DNA of 64,000 bases from an uncultured Aliivibrio sp. (GTDB taxonomy: Bacteria > Pseudomonadota > Gammaproteobacteria > Enterobacterales > Vibrionaceae): positions 20,895 to 84,894 of the forward strand of contig NZ_CAMLHO010000010.1 in assembly GCF_946479765.1 (NCBI RefSeq). Reading direction: 5' to 3'. The notes below the pieces were generated by a model that did no database searches, was not told where the DNA came from, and saw nothing but the letters and a program-made list of their open reading frames with translations. Within the stretch, counting starts at the first letter, position 1. Every line of letters starts with the position of its first letter. Positions 42,259 to 51,790 of the stretch are shown piece by piece. A program made the translations under genes and the position numbers.

Positions 42259-42284
42259 CGCCTACAACTGAGTGTAGGCGTCAA
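42259..42284 (-). terminator. Terminator of the chemoreceptor gene
   Basis: On the minus strand ACGCCTACA, six bases, TGTAGGCGT and TTTTG form a perfect stem about 20 bp after the receptor stop codon. Confidence 0.88.
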
Positions 42285-42303
42285 TAAAACAAAGCAAGAT
42301 TAT

Positions 42304-43905
42304 CTAAATTTTGAAGACTTTCATTTTTGCTTCTAATTCTTCGGCATTTTTTTGCATTTCTTCCGACGTTTCTGTCAACTCCGTCATGACGACAACCGAC
42401 GCTTCCACCAACTCACGAACATTCGTTAAGTTCTGATCCATTTCAGCAGCAACACTGCTTTGTTGATCAGCAGCGCTCGCTATTTGGAAGTTCATTTCAT
42501 TGATATTATTAACTTGATTCACAATTCTATCTAATTCTGCTCCGGCATTGGTCACTAATTCAACGCCTTCAGCGGCTTCAACCACACTTTTTTCCATCAG
42601 ATCGACAGCTTGGTTCGCACTGTTTTGAAGTTGAGTGATCATCTCTTGGATCTCAACGGTAGCACCTTGTGTACTTTGTGCTAGATTTCTTACCTCATCA
42701 GCAACTACCGCAAAACCACGACCAGCATCACCCGCACGAGCCGCTTCAATCGCCGCATTCAATGCCAGTAAGTTCGTTTGTTCTGAAATACCACGAATAG
42801 TCTCAACCACTGAACTAATCGAAACAACACGCTCTTCAACTTGATTAACCACTTCAGCAGAAGCGGCAATGTCACCCGATAGTGCTTGGATTTTAACAAT
42901 CGTACCTTCAACAAACTCTTGACCAATTTTAGCTTGAGCTTGAGCTTGTTCAGTCTCCTCTGACGCATTGCGAGCATTATCCGCGACATTTTGCACTGTT
43001 GCACTCATTTCACTCATCGCTATGGCTAGTTGATCAATTTCAACAAACTCTTCTTGTGCCGCTTCTTTTGTTCCTTCCATACTAATTGTCATGATTTCAG
43101 TCAGGCTAGATAACTCTTGAGAGGCCGATAATTGATTTTCAACCACAGATTTAAGCTGTAAGCGCGTTTTATTTAACTCTCTTGCTAAATCACCAAACTC
43201 ATCTTTGCAATTCATTTCAACTGGCTCTGATAAGTTTTGTGCGGCGATTTCTTTCATTGATGAATTCAAGTAGCGCATTTGACGTAGCATGATATTTGAA
43301 GCACTTAATAGAATAACCATGAAAGCCACGATCATCACAATGGTTTGCCAAATGACTTGGAAAAGATAATCTTGATAATAGAGTTCTGCGCTTTCTGATG
43401 TTTGAGAGGCGACGACTACCCAGTTATGGTTTGGTACTTTTACTGCAAATTCATAGCGAGTTTCATCATTTAATGAATACGCGCTCTGAGAAGAAAGCCC
43501 ACTGATCATTTGTTTTAATGAAGACCCATTATCAATAGATGCAGATAAAGAAGAAATTGAGCGGGCAGATTGATGACCAAAGACTTCACCACTATCGCGA
43601 TCAATCACATAAATATAGTTACCTTTAGCCCACGCTTTTGCTTGAACAGCAATTGCCTCACCAGCCAGATCTTTACCATTAGGCTTATGATTTAAAATGC
43701 CATTCACCAACTCAGCGCTAGCAATCGCAGATTCTTGTGCTCGTTCTTTTTGGATTGTAATCACTGATTGATAAAAAGTATTCGCATCCCATAACTGTTT
43801 TGTTACTAACAGTACCGTACTAAACACCATTAACATGACCAACTTTGGTACTAACTTAATATCAGTAACCAGCCTTTCCCATGGCCTAAATGCTATTGTT
43901 GACAT
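42304..43905 (-). CDS. Methyl-accepting chemotaxis protein
   Basis: This is a transmembrane chemoreceptor that signals to CheA/CheW; its ligand is not predictable here. The 533-residue product has a membrane helix near 25-45, a periplasmic domain of about 130 residues with single-Cache-like character ([37 protein letters not shown]), and a second helix near 190-212. A HAMP domain and a long signalling coiled coil follow, with the hairpin tip [19 protein letters not shown]. No C-terminal NWETF-like tail is present. The start is the ATG after GGGAGTGAGG rather than the GTG two codons earlier. Confidence 0.93.
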   Translation of the reverse strand: MSTIAFRPWERLVTDIKLVPKLVMLMVFSTVLLVTKQLWDANTFYQSVITIQKERAQESAIASAELVNGILNHKPNGKDLAGEAIAVQAKAWAKGNYIYVIDRDSGEVFGHQSARSISSLSASIDNGSSLKQMISGLSSQSAYSLNDETRYEFAVKVPNHNWVVVASQTSESAELYYQDYLFQVIWQTIVMIVAFMVILLSASNIMLRQMRYLNSSMKEIAAQNLSEPVEMNCKDEFGDLARELNKTRLQLKSVVENQLSASQELSSLTEIMTISMEGTKEAAQEEFVEIDQLAIAMSEMSATVQNVADNARNASEETEQAQAQAKIGQEFVEGTIVKIQALSGDIAASAEVVNQVEERVVSISSVVETIRGISEQTNLLALNAAIEAARAGDAGRGFAVVADEVRNLAQSTQGATVEIQEMITQLQNSANQAVDLMEKSVVEAAEGVELVTNAGAELDRIVNQVNNINEMNFQIASAADQQSSVAAEMDQNLTNVRELVEASVVVMTELTETSEEMQKNAEELEAKMKVFKI

Positions 43906-44026
43906 CCTCACTCCCTGCTTGCTTTCAGAATCAATTTTTTTAGTGCATGATGAATAGACAAAAGCCTAGTTATCCTACAATTACATACTTGAATAGTATA
44001 TCGATGGACATATATAAATAATTAAC

Positions 44027-44788
44027 ATGAATCATAACAAAATTGACCTAAAACCCATGAGCTTAATGTCACTGATATTATCCTTTTTATCCTTAATTGT
44101 GATCTCAAGCTTACTGTTCGTACCATTAGATCACAGTAGCCGAACGATACTGATCACCCTTGATACAATCATATGTGCTCTCTTTATATTTCAGCTATCC
44201 ATCGATTTTTTTCGTAGTACAAATAAACCTAAATATTTAAAAGAACACTGGATTGATTTTGTTGCTAGCATTCCAATTATTGAGCCAATCCGTTATGCGC
44301 GTATCTTTCATATTTTACGTGTATTCCGCCTACTTCGTTCAAGCCGATCACTCTTAAAACAGATCCAATCAAACCGCAAAGAAGCAACAATTGCCTCCAT
44401 TTTAATCTTAATGGTAACCCTAATTTCTTTAGGCTCAGTTTTTATGCTGATGTTTGAAGGTAAAGATCCTAACGCTAACATACATACCGCTGGTGATGCG
44501 ATATGGTGGGCCTTTGTAACCATCTCTACCGTTGGTTATGGTGACCATTATCCAGTAACTATGGCAGGTAAAGTATTGGCCGTACTGGTGATTATTTCTG
44601 GTGTGGGGATATTTGGTATGATTTCAGGCTTAATAACCTCGATTATTACCGAGCCATCAAAACTAGAACAACGAAAGAAAGAACAAGAAGAAAAGCACCA
44701 TAGAAATGAAATACTTGAACTTCTTTTACAGCAACAGGCTGAAATACTAAAAAAATTACATAATATTGAAAATAAAAAAGAGAAGTAA
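44027..44788 (+). CDS. Potassium channel of the voltage-gated type
   Basis: The 253-residue membrane protein has the potassium selectivity filter TVGYGD at 168-173. A run RYARIFHILRVFRLLRSSRSL at 89-109 looks like an S4 voltage-sensor helix with regularly spaced arginines. About six membrane segments can be drawn: four before the pore, then the pore loop and a final helix (183-208). The C-terminal 45 residues are charged and helical (EQRKKEQEEKHHR), probably a tetramerising coiled coil. It is divergent from the chemoreceptor. Ion selectivity is inferred from the filter; gating is unknown. Confidence 0.88.
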   Translation: MNHNKIDLKPMSLMSLILSFLSLIVISSLLFVPLDHSSRTILITLDTIICALFIFQLSIDFFRSTNKPKYLKEHWIDFVASIPIIEPIRYARIFHILRVFRLLRSSRSLLKQIQSNRKEATIASILILMVTLISLGSVFMLMFEGKDPNANIHTAGDAIWWAFVTISTVGYGDHYPVTMAGKVLAVLVIISGVGIFGMISGLITSIITEPSKLEQRKKEQEEKHHRNEILELLLQQQAEILKKLHNIENKKEK

Positions 44789-44803
44789 ATACTTCTCTTT
44801 TTG
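44774..44803. terminator. Bidirectional terminator overlapping the channel stop codon
   Basis: AAAAAGAGAAGTA and TACTTCTCTTTTT form a perfect stem with a two-base centre. The channel gene's TAA (44786-44788) lies in the upstream arm. The hairpin also faces the ygiF end. Confidence 0.88.
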
Positions 44804-44833
44804 TCCATGCTGTCTATTTAGCTTAGCTTAAAT

Positions 44834-46348
44834 TTACTGCCAATAAGGAGGGTATTCTAATCCTGCTTTACGAGTTTGCTCCATCGCATGCAGGATTGAA
44901 CGCTCTTGGCGAAGCAACCAGCGAACCAGTTGCTCTTGCTCTTCTTCATTAAGCAATTGAACTCGAGTTCTTAATGGCTCTAAACTCATCAAATCATCAA
45001 TGCCTTGCAATAAATCTAGCCAAGGTAAACGGAAACCTTTTCTTCTCTCATTATCATAAATAAGAGCAAAACACGTTCCTGTCATGAGATTACGACGTAA
45101 ACGCATTTTCTGTTTGAAATAATCCACTGGCAATAATTGATTCGATGTAGAGAAAGCAGAATCCAATGCCTCCCACGTACGGTCAAGTAAAGTCCCTGAG
45201 TGACTATCTATCGATTCTCGCAAGACTTGGCGTTTTTTATCATCTAAAAATGGCTGCCAATCACGCGTTAAAATCCAACGACTTAAATCTAATAGCAACC
45301 CACAATAACGAGATGACATTAGCAAGGAGAGCATTTCATCCGTCTTTGGTAACGACTCTGCACTTTCTTTTAGGCTAGCTACCAAAAATTTTCTAGCATC
45401 TAACTTTCTTAATACATTGCCCTTTTCTTCAATTAAGTAATCTAGGTGCTCGGATTCATCAAGCCAGTAAAGCTGTTCTTCTAGCCACTTTAATTCCTGA
45501 CGTAATAATTCACTCGCACGCTTTGGCACCATTTCACCAAACACCAAGAATATTTGACGTAAGAAGGCAATCGCAATTCGGATCTCTTGCAGCGCTAACT
45601 GATCATGGCTATCAATGTAAATTTGCTCATGATAATGCCAATGTGAAAGGGCATGCTCCAATGAGTTAACAAAACAAGTTTCGACATTGTCATCCGCATT
45701 AGTTCTTACCAATGACAACGGTTTTACTTTATCTGCTGGGGTATTCATCGCAAGACGGTACCCTTTCGCCGCTTTGCTTTGGTTACCTAAACGCATACCA
45801 CCAGAACTGCATAAGTCACGCGCTAACGTAAACAATGCATCCGTTTGACCAGATTTAAGCTCCAACTCTACTTCACAAATTGGAGTGGTTTTATCATCAG
45901 CAAGGACTTCGCCTTGATCAAAAGCCAATTCAATCTCGCTACCATCAGGCATAGCAATTAACCATTGCTGACGAACAAAGTTGGTTGAAAATAGAGGATA
46001 AAGTTGTTTTTGAAGATCATCTAAAGCGATGTCATGTGGCCATACGCTTTCTGGATGTAAAGAGACATTAGGAACATCTGAATCATGTTCTGCATTGTAC
46101 TCAGGTCGTTGATGCAACCCTGCAACAACACGTCCTGCCGTTTTTAACGTTTGCACTCGTTCATCATTAAAACGACGGATCCGCAATCCCATATCGTTTT
46201 TACGTAGATGTTGCTCAGGAGTATCAAAATAGATATTCCCTAAGTTGAGGCAACTATGCTCTATGACTGTTGCCCCTGAAATTTTGTCTATAATAGTGTC
46301 TACAAACTCAGGAAAAACAAAAAATTTCAGTTCTATTTCAGTTTCCAT
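44834..46348 (-). CDS. ygiF: Inorganic triphosphatase with CYTH and CHAD domains
   Basis: YgiF hydrolyses inorganic triphosphate. The 504-residue protein has an N-terminal CYTH domain opening with the metal-binding ExExK as EIELKF, followed by alternating acidic and basic strands (GLRIRRFN, EVELELKSG). A helical histidine-rich-type CHAD domain fills the C-terminal half (HEQIYIDSHDQLALQEIRIAIAFLRQ). The frame is open to 46411, but the ATG at 46348 has GAGGT upstream and starts right at the CYTH motif. E. coli also has it near glnE. Confidence 0.93.
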   Translation of the reverse strand: METEIELKFFVFPEFVDTIIDKISGATVIEHSCLNLGNIYFDTPEQHLRKNDMGLRIRRFNDERVQTLKTAGRVVAGLHQRPEYNAEHDSDVPNVSLHPESVWPHDIALDDLQKQLYPLFSTNFVRQQWLIAMPDGSEIELAFDQGEVLADDKTTPICEVELELKSGQTDALFTLARDLCSSGGMRLGNQSKAAKGYRLAMNTPADKVKPLSLVRTNADDNVETCFVNSLEHALSHWHYHEQIYIDSHDQLALQEIRIAIAFLRQIFLVFGEMVPKRASELLRQELKWLEEQLYWLDESEHLDYLIEEKGNVLRKLDARKFLVASLKESAESLPKTDEMLSLLMSSRYCGLLLDLSRWILTRDWQPFLDDKKRQVLRESIDSHSGTLLDRTWEALDSAFSTSNQLLPVDYFKQKMRLRRNLMTGTCFALIYDNERRKGFRLPWLDLLQGIDDLMSLEPLRTRVQLLNEEEQEQLVRWLLRQERSILHAMEQTRKAGLEYPPYWQ

Positions 46349-46534
46349 AATGACCTCATAACCGTTGTCTTTCCAAGGATATGGCTTAAACTGTTCGGTA
46401 TCAAGCAACAAATAATGCCAAAACCATGATCTAAAGTAGTTTTATTGATAGTGGGATTGGGTTAACATTCGCGCCTTTATGGCCATCGTCTAACAATTCA
46501 CCATTAGGTACTTGTTTTATTAGGTTAAGAAACC

Positions 46535-47215
46535 ATGCCAGTAAATACTATTATGGGGTTATTCGCAAAGTCCCCAATGAAACCTCTGCAGCGACATGTT
46601 GTTTGTGTCAACGAATGCTGTTCACTTCTTATTCCGTTTTTCGAAACGTGTGCAAAAGGTGATTGGGAAAAAGCGAGTGAACTTCGTGCGCAAATTTCTC
46701 ATTTAGAGAAGGAAGCGGACGTTCTAAAACGTGAAATTCGTTTAAAACTTCCTCGTGGGTTGTTTATGCCTGTTGACCGTACCGATATGCTCGGTCTGTT
46801 AACTCAGCAAGATAAACTCGCAAACCTGGCTAAAGACATCGCAGGTCGCGTTGTTGGTCGCCAACTTGAAATTCCAAGCTCTATGCAGGATGCATTTTTA
46901 GCTTATGTTCAACGTTGTTTAGATGCGGCTAGTCAAGCGCAAGATGTAATCAGCGAATTGGACGAGCTATTAGAAACTGGCTTTAAAGGACGCGAAGTCA
47001 CCTTGGTTGCAGAGATGATCAATAAGTTAGATATCATTGAAGATGATACTGACGAATTGCAAATTCAACTGCGCCAGCAACTCATGAGCATCGAGCACAA
47101 ATACAACCCAATCGATGTTATGTTCCTTTATAAAATCCTTGAGTGGGTTGGTGGCATTGCCGACCAAGCACAGCGTGTTGGTTCTCGTTTAGAACTCATG
47201 CTATCTCGCTCATAA
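46535..47215 (+). CDS. PhoU-like accessory protein of the Pit transporter
   Basis: This 226-residue all-helical protein belongs to the DUF47/TIGR00153 family, related to PhoU, and is usually paired with a low-affinity phosphate transporter. Typical features are the N-terminal MGLFAKSPMKPLQRH stretch, acidic helices (SHLEKEADVLKREIRLKLP) and a C-terminal EDDTDELQIQLRQQL region. It starts 27 bp before the pit gene and is probably co-transcribed. A role in regulating phosphate uptake is inferred from the pairing. Confidence 0.9.
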   Translation: MPVNTIMGLFAKSPMKPLQRHVVCVNECCSLLIPFFETCAKGDWEKASELRAQISHLEKEADVLKREIRLKLPRGLFMPVDRTDMLGLLTQQDKLANLAKDIAGRVVGRQLEIPSSMQDAFLAYVQRCLDAASQAQDVISELDELLETGFKGREVTLVAEMINKLDIIEDDTDELQIQLRQQLMSIEHKYNPIDVMFLYKILEWVGGIADQAQRVGSRLELMLSRS

Positions 47216-47242
47216 GTTTGTGATTCAGTAACAGGTAATACA

Positions 47243-48529
47243 ATGGATATTCTTGCTAACTACGGCACGACCCTAATTATAGTTGCGGCCTTCTTCGGTC
47301 TTCTAATGGCTATTGGTATTGGAGCAAATGATGTTGCCAATGCGATGGGCACTTCTGTAGGTTCTAAAGCGTTAACAGTAAAACAAGCAATTATCATTGC
47401 TATGATCTTCGAATTTGCAGGGGCGTACCTTGCTGGTGGTGAGGTTACAGATACAATTCGTAAAGGGGTAATTGATACCTCTCTCTTCGCTCACCAACCA
47501 GAAGTCTTAGTTTATGGCATGATGTCAGCACTTCTTGCGGCGGGCACTTGGTTATTACTTGCCTCTTACATGGGGTGGCCGGTATCTACAACTCACTCCA
47601 TTATCGGTGCCATCATCGGTTTTGCTTGTGTTGCCGTTGGTACCGAAGCGGTTAATTGGAGTTCAGTGCAAGGGATTGTTGGGAGCTGGTTAATCACTCC
47701 TCTCATATCTGGTATTTTTGCCTATATGATTTTCATCAGTGCTCAGCGATTAATTTTTGATACTGATAAACCATTGATGAACGCAAAACGTTTTGTTCCT
47801 GTTTACATGTTCATCACCACAATGGTTATTGCACTTGTTACTATCAAAAAAGGCCTAAAACACGTTGGTTTGCATCTATCAAACGGTGAAGCGTGGCTTG
47901 CCTCTATTGCAGTATCAGCATTAGTAATGGTTGGTGGTTACCTGTATATATCTCGTAAATTTGCAAATACAGTCAATGACGAGAAAGACAGCCGCGGCTT
48001 TACTGGCGTAGAAAGTATCTTTAGTACATTAATGGTTATTACCGCATGTGCGATGGCATTTGCTCATGGTTCTAACGATGTTGCTAACGCAATTGGTCCA
48101 CTATCTGCTGTGGTTTCAACGGTTGAAAACTTAGGTGAAATCGCTACGCAAACAACTATCGCTTGGTGGATCCTTCCTCTAGGTGGTATTGGTATCGTTG
48201 TGGGTCTTGCTACATTAGGCCATAAAGTAATGGCAACGGTAGGTACAGGCATTACTGAACTGACTCCTAGCCGTGGTTTTGCTGCTCAATTAGCAACCGC
48301 ATCTACGGTAGTATTAGCTTCAGGCACTGGTCTTCCTATCTCAACCACGCAAACGTTAGTTGGTGCAGTATTGGGTGTAGGTTTTGCACGTGGTATTGGC
48401 GCATTAAACTTAGGCGTTGTACGTAATATTGTTGCGTCTTGGGTAGTGACTCTTCCAGCAGGTGCGTTACTGGCGGTTATCTTCTACTACGCAATGCAAG
48501 CCATCTTTGGTATCGGCGTTCCTGTCTAA
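47243..48529 (+). CDS. pitA: Inorganic phosphate transporter, PiT family
   Basis: This inner-membrane carrier takes up inorganic phosphate, in E. coli PitA as a metal-phosphate complex with protons. The 428-residue protein has about ten to eleven membrane helices and the internal duplication of the PiT family: GANDVANAMGTSVGSKAL near residue 26 and GSNDVANAIGPLSAV near residue 277. WPVSTTHSIIGAIIG and LPISTTQTLVGAVLG are a second repeated pair. It follows the PhoU-like gene by 27 bp. The symbol is by family; PitA and PitB cannot be told apart here. Confidence 0.93.
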   Translation: MDILANYGTTLIIVAAFFGLLMAIGIGANDVANAMGTSVGSKALTVKQAIIIAMIFEFAGAYLAGGEVTDTIRKGVIDTSLFAHQPEVLVYGMMSALLAAGTWLLLASYMGWPVSTTHSIIGAIIGFACVAVGTEAVNWSSVQGIVGSWLITPLISGIFAYMIFISAQRLIFDTDKPLMNAKRFVPVYMFITTMVIALVTIKKGLKHVGLHLSNGEAWLASIAVSALVMVGGYLYISRKFANTVNDEKDSRGFTGVESIFSTLMVITACAMAFAHGSNDVANAIGPLSAVVSTVENLGEIATQTTIAWWILPLGGIGIVVGLATLGHKVMATVGTGITELTPSRGFAAQLATASTVVLASGTGLPISTTQTLVGAVLGVGFARGIGALNLGVVRNIVASWVVTLPAGALLAVIFYYAMQAIFGIGVPV

Positions 48530-48556
48530 CCGTAATCAATTTTGAAACAATTGCAC

Positions 48557-48584
48557 AAAGAGGAGAGTAAAATCTCCTCTTTTC
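48557..48584 (+). terminator. Terminator of the phosphate transporter genes
   Basis: AAGAGGAG, eight bases, CTCCTCTT and a further TTCTT lie 28 bp after the pitA stop. Confidence 0.8.
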
Positions 48585-48703
48585 TTGCATCTGGGCTTAA
48601 ATATTTTTAGTATCTATAACTTCATTTGAATCTGTCGTGATGAGTAAGCTCTTTTTCTCTTTACTTAGAAGATTCAAGACCCATTTTTCAAAGGAATATT
48701 ATT

Positions 48704-49315
48704 GTGAAGCATTTTATTAGCCTGATTCTACTTACTTGGGCTATTGCTGCGCCAGTGCAAGCTCAAACTCGTTATATTTCTGATAACCTGTTTACGTACA
48801 TGCACTCAGGTCCAAGTAATCAATTCAAAATCATTGGTAGCGTAAATGCGGGTGAACGCATTACTCTATTAAGCAGTAACAAAAACTCTGGCTTCACACA
48901 AATTGTGGATACTAAAGGCCGTAAAGGTTGGGTTGAAAGCAAGTTACTCTCTCGCCAGGCAGGTTTAGGTGAGCGTTTACCTAAAGTTGAAGCGGAGCTT
49001 ACTTCTGTAAAAACACAACTAGCGAACGCTCGTAAAGCAGCAAATGATGAGAAGGCAGGGTTAGCAGATAGCTTGACTCAACGTAATCAACAAATGCAAG
49101 ATTTAGAGCAAAGCTACAGCGATGTAAATAACCAACTGGTTAGCTCTCAATCTGAAGTTCGTGAACTACGAGCTAAGCTAGATACGCAAAAAGAAGACCT
49201 ACTACTTAAGTACTTCATGTATGGCGGTGGGGTTGCTGGTATTGGTCTTCTATTTGGTCTTCTACTTCCTCACATGATCCCAAGCCGTAAGAAGAAACAA
49301 AACGGTTGGTCTTAA
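48704..49315 (+). CDS. ygiM: SH3-domain membrane protein of the YgiM family
   Basis: This 203-residue protein matches the TIGR04211/YgiM type: a signal peptide (cut near VQAQT), a bacterial SH3 domain (about 25-82, with YMHSGPSNQFKIIGSVNAGE and GRKGWVESKLL), a coiled-coil region (about 90-165), and a C-terminal membrane helix (GVAGIGLLFGLLLPHMI) with a basic end. It should be anchored in the inner membrane with the SH3 domain in the periplasm. Function is not established. E. coli ygiM likewise lies between ygiF and cca. Confidence 0.9.
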   Translation: MKHFISLILLTWAIAAPVQAQTRYISDNLFTYMHSGPSNQFKIIGSVNAGERITLLSSNKNSGFTQIVDTKGRKGWVESKLLSRQAGLGERLPKVEAELTSVKTQLANARKAANDEKAGLADSLTQRNQQMQDLEQSYSDVNNQLVSSQSEVRELRAKLDTQKEDLLLKYFMYGGGVAGIGLLFGLLLPHMIPSRKKKQNGWS

Positions 49316-49349
49316 TCTATATTGATTCTTAATCGATAAACGATGAATA

Positions 49350-49383
49350 CAAAAAAGCTCAGATTTGTTCTGAGCTTTTTTAT
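49350..49383. terminator. Bidirectional terminator between ygiM and exeB
   Basis: AAAAAAGCTCAGA, loop TTTGT, TCTGAGCTTTTTT form a perfect stem with long A and T runs. Confidence 0.93.
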
Positions 49384-49418
49384 ATCTGTACAATCTGACT
49401 ATGATTAATAAAACACAA

Positions 49419-50093
49419 TTACCCTTTCCACTCATACAGAGCTGGAACTTCTATTTTCTGCCCTTGAAATTCAATCACCACATCTCTTGGATTAATTTCT
49501 AACAATATAATTCCATTTGAAATACTCGCACCAATATTAACTTCTTTACCATTTACTTTTACCCAACGATAACTTGGTTTAGACGTATAATTATGAGTCT
49601 GAAAGTTTAGTGGCGGTAACTGCCCAGAAAATTGAACCCCTCTTTTATCTAATTCAATATAGGCCGCATCATCATATGACGTAGAGTCATCATCTCTATC
49701 TTTAATGTCAGATGACTCACTTAAAACAGATTCAAAACGCGCGGCTAATTCAGGAGATAAACCTGATAAATCTAATTCATCTACATTGAATGGTTCTATA
49801 TTTCCCTTACTTACCTTACTTTTATCTTGTTGAACCATCCCTTGATTATCACTTGTATTAACGATTTTTACGTCACTATTTATTGATGACAGAACCGCTA
49901 GTTGAACCGCTTGAATCGGTAACTTTTGCGTCTCTTTATCAGGAAAACTAAGCTCGGTATACGTCAATACTGGAATGTGGGGTGACTGTTGCTGATCTTG
50001 ATAATAAGGCCAAGCTATATAAGTTGATATCAGCAAAGGCGGCAATATAATCAAAGCGCTTAATGTCAGTGATGAAATACGTTCAGAAAACAT
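49419..50093 (-). CDS. exeB: Type II secretion accessory protein ExeB/GspB
   Basis: ExeB is a bitopic inner-membrane protein that works with ExeA to place the type II secretin in the outer membrane. The 224-residue product has one membrane helix near residues 9-30, a low-complexity periplasmic linker, and the C-terminal GspB domain (LPPLNFQTHNYTSKPSYRWV, then NGKEV, GIILLEIN and VVIEFQGQ). The start at 50093 follows GGGGAAGG and lies one base after the exeA stop codon; an upstream start at 50126 is unlikely. Confidence 0.88.
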   Translation of the reverse strand: MFSERISSLTLSALIILPPLLISTYIAWPYYQDQQQSPHIPVLTYTELSFPDKETQKLPIQAVQLAVLSSINSDVKIVNTSDNQGMVQQDKSKVSKGNIEPFNVDELDLSGLSPELAARFESVLSESSDIKDRDDDSTSYDDAAYIELDKRGVQFSGQLPPLNFQTHNYTSKPSYRWVKVNGKEVNIGASISNGIILLEINPRDVVIEFQGQKIEVPALYEWKG

Positions 50094-50094
50094 C

Positions 50095-51651
50095 TTAACC
50101 TTCCCCTTGTAATAAAGGAGCATCATGATTAACGATGCTATCTAACCACATCTGAGTGCTAGACCCTACAATACCATCTTTTTTCAAATCAAAAATTTCC
50201 TGAAACTGTTTTACTTGCAGCTCTGTCTTATCGTTAAAAATATCAGACTCTGTAATGGGCTGATCCAAAGCAAAAGAGAGTAATTGGTTCAGCTTTAAAA
50301 TTGCCTCCCCCTGATCTCCTTTTCTCATTGCTCGTTCTGCCATTATCGGCTTCTTCCATAACTGTACATAAGCCCCATTCCAATGTTGGTTAAGCCATTG
50401 ATGTGAAACCTCAACACGCTTAGAAGGAAGTAATAATTCAATGCCTTTAGAGTTTGTACGGTATAATATCGCTAATAGCTCTTCGCCAGAATCTTGCTGT
50501 AACCACACAATTGCAGGACGGTTTATAGCAAGCAAATCCTCTAAAGAGCCATTTTCATCTAAACAATATAGCTGTGCTCGTTTCGCATTGGTGCAATTTG
50601 CTTGGAAGGTATTCACCGAGTAACCCCATACAGAAAGCAGCGCTTTAAATGCATCCGATTGTTGATGAAAACCGCCTAAAGGCGCTTCAATAAGAGGAGA
50701 TTCTATTGGAAAGTGCGTCTCTAAATAAGTAGGCAATAAAGAATAGCTGCCAAAACATAATAGAGCAGAGAGACTTAATGCCGCTATATTGGAAAATCCT
50801 CTTTGCGTTTCTTTTGGAGTCTCATTCTTGTCGATTGAAACACTTTGCCAATCTAATACTAATTCACACGCTTTTTTAATTGCAGCTTGATCGATCTTGT
50901 CACTGCCATTTTGATAACTTATCCATAGCGTTTTATCACAAAGTAGATTAACGACACGAGGAACCCCATTAGAATGATAAGCTATCTTTTTTATTACCGA
51001 AGAAGGAAACAGCGTAGGATCACCACCCGCAATCGTTAAGCGATGTTTCACATAAGACTCAATCTCTTTCGACGTTAAGGGCAGTAAGTGATAGCGAGCA
51101 GTAATACGTTGCGCTAATTGACGTAAATTACTTTGTTGTAGTTTATGTTGTAATTCAGGCTGACCAATCAATAATACTTTTAATAATTTATCACTCTCGG
51201 TTTCAAAGTTGGTCAATAACCGTAACTGCTCTAAGACGTCTGGGCCTAAATGCTGAGCTTCATCAATCGCAACAATGGTTTGAAATCCTTTCTCTCTTTC
51301 TTCTTTAAGAAAACCAACGATGGCATCCGTTAAATTCTTCAACGACACGTTATCAGAATAAACAATCTTCAACTCATCACAGATGGCTTCTAATAATTCT
51401 TGAGCACTGAACATTGGATTTAAAATTAACGCAAGATGAACGTTCTCGTCCAATTGTGAAAATAGCGCGCGTGATACGGTTGTTTTCCCTGTACCAACTT
51501 CGCCCGTTAATAATGCAAATCCACCACCTTGTCCTAATCCTGACAATAAGTAATTCAACGCCTCTTTGTGGCGCTCGCTCAAATAGAGAAAACGCGCATT
51601 GGGCGTCATTGAAAACGGAAGCTCATTAAAGCCAAAAAAATCTTGGTACAT
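50095..51651 (-). CDS. exeA: Type II secretion ATPase ExeA/GspA with peptidoglycan-binding domain
   Basis: ExeA is an inner-membrane AAA-type ATPase that binds peptidoglycan and helps the secretin cross the cell wall. The 518-residue protein has Walker A GEVGTGKTT near residue 50, Walker B TIVAIDEAQHL near 128, and one membrane helix near 285-305. The C-terminal half is periplasmic and ends in a peptidoglycan-binding domain (VKQFQEIFDLKKDGIVG). It is next to exeB and away from any main gsp operon. Divergent cca follows upstream. Confidence 0.93.
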   Translation of the reverse strand: MYQDFFGFNELPFSMTPNARFLYLSERHKEALNYLLSGLGQGGGFALLTGEVGTGKTTVSRALFSQLDENVHLALILNPMFSAQELLEAICDELKIVYSDNVSLKNLTDAIVGFLKEEREKGFQTIVAIDEAQHLGPDVLEQLRLLTNFETESDKLLKVLLIGQPELQHKLQQSNLRQLAQRITARYHLLPLTSKEIESYVKHRLTIAGGDPTLFPSSVIKKIAYHSNGVPRVVNLLCDKTLWISYQNGSDKIDQAAIKKACELVLDWQSVSIDKNETPKETQRGFSNIAALSLSALLCFGSYSLLPTYLETHFPIESPLIEAPLGGFHQQSDAFKALLSVWGYSVNTFQANCTNAKRAQLYCLDENGSLEDLLAINRPAIVWLQQDSGEELLAILYRTNSKGIELLLPSKRVEVSHQWLNQHWNGAYVQLWKKPIMAERAMRKGDQGEAILKLNQLLSFALDQPITESDIFNDKTELQVKQFQEIFDLKKDGIVGSSTQMWLDSIVNHDAPLLQGEG

Positions 51652-51790
51652 AAGAATGATGTTTGCCTTATCAGGATAATTCCAAGAATAAATATGGAAT
51701 AAAAAGTCGAAAAACTATGATTGCACGGTATCATTGGAACTAAGAAAGTAAAGAAAGTTCTCTTTATCTTGGCAGCTAGTGGGGCAAAAT

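Noticed and set aside
46412..46534. Pho box ahead of the phosphate transporter genes
   Set aside because: No pair of CTGTCAT-like repeats at the proper spacing was found upstream of the PhoU-like gene.
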